From contig MU008168.1 in NCBI GenBank assembly GCA_010909165.1, positions 992,001-1,056,000 on the forward strand: 64,000 nucleotides of DNA, in the 5' to 3' direction. Under the pieces are notes generated by a model. It was not told the origin of the DNA. It saw nothing but the letters and a program-made list of their open reading frames with translations, and searched no databases. The stretch is from Anthoceros angustus (Eukaryota > Streptophyta > Anthocerotopsida > Anthocerotales > Anthocerotaceae). Positions 62,701 through 64,000 of the stretch are shown piece by piece. The first letter of the stretch is position 1; the number at the start of each line of letters is the position of its first letter. A program made the position numbers and the translations under genes.

Positions 62701-64000
62701 GCTTTCGGGGCTGCTATCAAGGTCCGTCAGACACTGCTGTCTGGCTGTTTCTCCTGTGTACAGTTTTGGTTCTTGCCATAAGTTTGTCTTTGGTGTGAGT
62801 GCTCATTCCTACATTGGAATGATTTTTGATGGCTGCGCAGGGTGCTTATCTAGCCCTAAAGTCAACTGGAGGGAAGTTGCTAGTTTTCCAATCAGGTATG
62901 GAGTACGAGTCCTTATTCTGGTTTCATAAGCATTGTGTGGATCTTTCATGTGCTGTGGTTCTCTGTCAGTAACAAAGCAAGCTCGTGGTTCCCCTATCCT
63001 GCAGTGTTACCATCTGTTGGGTTAGGTGCATTGACTGCAAGGGAGGTTGAAGGAAAGGTTGGCTTCACAGGCAATGAAAAGGTTCGACACGCATGTTGTT
63101 ATGCTGATATTAACTTCTATGTATCATGTGAGTCGCTTATCTTTTAATGTTTGTGTTTCAAGGAGGCGCACAAGCTACTCTTGCCAGCTGATAAAGTCCT
63201 AAAGACCATGGCTATTGAGTTTGCCGAGTTTCAGGTAAGGAATGTGGTTCCTAGCTAGGTGTTTGCAGAAAGTCTTAGGCGCTAGTTAGTGTTGGAAAGT
63301 GACTGAGGTGGGTGTGTCGCAGAGCTCCTGCACAATGAAAAGTTCTGACTGGTTACCCATGATAACACTCAGGTCTGTGTTGACCTATTTTTGACTACAC
63401 GGAGCTACGTCGATGTCGCATCTCTATCTGTTGTCCCTAGGACAACTGGAGGGCAGGTAGGCAGAAGAAATGGATTTGGACCATCGTGGATTCCCCTTTC
63501 AATGGAAAAGTCAGGGAGTTTGAAGGTTCCAGTGCTTTTACGAGTTGCTGCTTCAGTTGTAGTGAAAATTGATTGAGATGCTACGGGTGCAGATCTACTA
63601 TTATAACCAGTTCAATGCAAACATAGACTCTGCAAAGCTCTATAATGATCTTCGTTGGAACCTTACAAGGCCTCAGGGTCTGGAAGCTGTTATGAGAGTT
63701 CGATGCAGTCAGGTGGATTTCTGCGACTCTGCTATGAACAAGCTATTGGGATGGGTGGCTGCTGAGTTGACTGGTTTGCAGTCTGATCTGAACGTGTTCT
63801 TTTGTGCATTTTAGGGTCTTCAAGTACAGGAGTACTTTGGCAATTTTTGTAGGCGTACCATGACTGATGTCGATCTCCCAGCTGTAAGCGTTGGCTGGTT
63901 GTTGCTAGTAAGGGTAGCTCTTGATTTTGGCTCCCTGCCTTTTCTTGTTCCTGAACTGAATTGTGGTGGCCAGATTGACTGCGACAAGACTATAATGGTT
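59773..64000 (+). CDS. SEC24: SEC24 COPII coat cargo adaptor (17 exons seen, 3' end beyond window)
   Basis: Inner COPII coat subunit that binds Sec23 and selects cargo at ER exit sites. Exons: 59773-60501, 60629-60859, 60979-61053, 61159-61257, 61475-61586, 61753-61880, 62011-62130, 62218-62298, 62419-62496, 62629-62721, 62841-62895, 63005-63081, 63163-63234, 63373-63456, 63593-63712, 63815-63883 and 63974 onward; the joined frame is 750 codons so far. Residues 1-320 are Pro/Gly/Gln-rich, as in plant SEC24A. Then come FIVRDTGNCSPRIMRCTLNQ, the zinc finger CSRCKGY...CNFCG, the trunk (VFFFLVDVSMNAVQTGATAA, VGVATFDTSIHFYNL), PRTTGGQ and the start of the beta-sandwich region; the visible end reads IDCDKTIMV. 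Full SEC24 is about 1000 residues, so roughly a quarter lies outside. Confidence 0.96.

Overview
The window looks like nuclear DNA of a land plant. It carries intron-containing plant housekeeping genes (an ARFRP1-type small GTPase, a COBRA-like GPI protein, a DHH1/DDX6-type RNA helicase and SEC24), all with short GT-AG introns of roughly 70-300 bp, plus many long, nearly intronless PLS-class pentatricopeptide repeat (PPR) genes. Three intact PPR genes end in a DYW deaminase-like domain whose usual PG box reads KPA and whose last residues are GDSP, GH or GDRP instead of DYW. That matches the DYW:KP variant known from plants with U-to-C organelle RNA editing (hornworts, ferns, homosporous lycophytes, Isoetes), and argues against a seed plant, moss or Selaginella. 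Compact introns favour a compact genome; the exact lineage is unresolved.

Layout. 1-2.2 kb: a possible exon tail, then ARFRP1. 2.4-4.5 kb: a broken E-class PPR gene (-). 5.8-8.9 kb: DYW:KP PPR gene A (+). 9.6-11.6 kb: COBRA-like gene (-), divergent from DYW:KP gene B (12.2-14.9 kb, +). 15.2-16.6 kb: an inverted, decayed partial copy of gene C and its upstream DNA, abutting a DUF4220/DUF594 membrane protein gene (16.6-18.7 kb, -). 19.4-20.1 kb: DNA with a group II intron 3' end (domains V-VI), probably organelle-derived. 21.2-22.3 kb: a PPR pseudogene whose start lies in a 31-bp perfect inverted repeat. 22.7-25.1 kb: DYW:KP gene C (+). 27.0-28.8 kb: a one-finger C2H2 QALGGH protein with EAR motifs and a huge glycine tract. 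30.7-32.2 kb: two more PPR relics. 32.8-44.6 kb: three giant paralogous E-type PPR genes, D (-), E (+), F (-); D and E are head to head with only 99 bp between start codons, E and F tail to tail. D contains an apparently identical 849-bp in-frame tandem duplication. 45.0-45.9 kb: TMEM45/DUF716 membrane protein. 46-54.7 kb: a gene-poor, repeat-rich stretch with a SET-domain relic, a 57-bp tandem array, a retroelement PBS-like site and three 0.8-kb tandem repeats. 55.1-57.6 kb: DHH1/DDX6-type helicase. 59.8 kb to the end: SEC24, cut by the window edge.

Together, the PPR genes suggest a locus turning over organelle RNA-editing factors: DYW:KP proteins carry their own deaminase-like domain (presumably U-to-C), while D, E and F stop just before the deaminase and would need one in trans. 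D, E, F and the 2.4-4.5 kb pseudogene share an unusual insertion inside their L-type PPR motifs. At least four broken PPR copies record birth and death in the family.

All calls come from reading the sequence and its translations. Family names are by remembered consensus, and splice sites by eye and by frame continuity.
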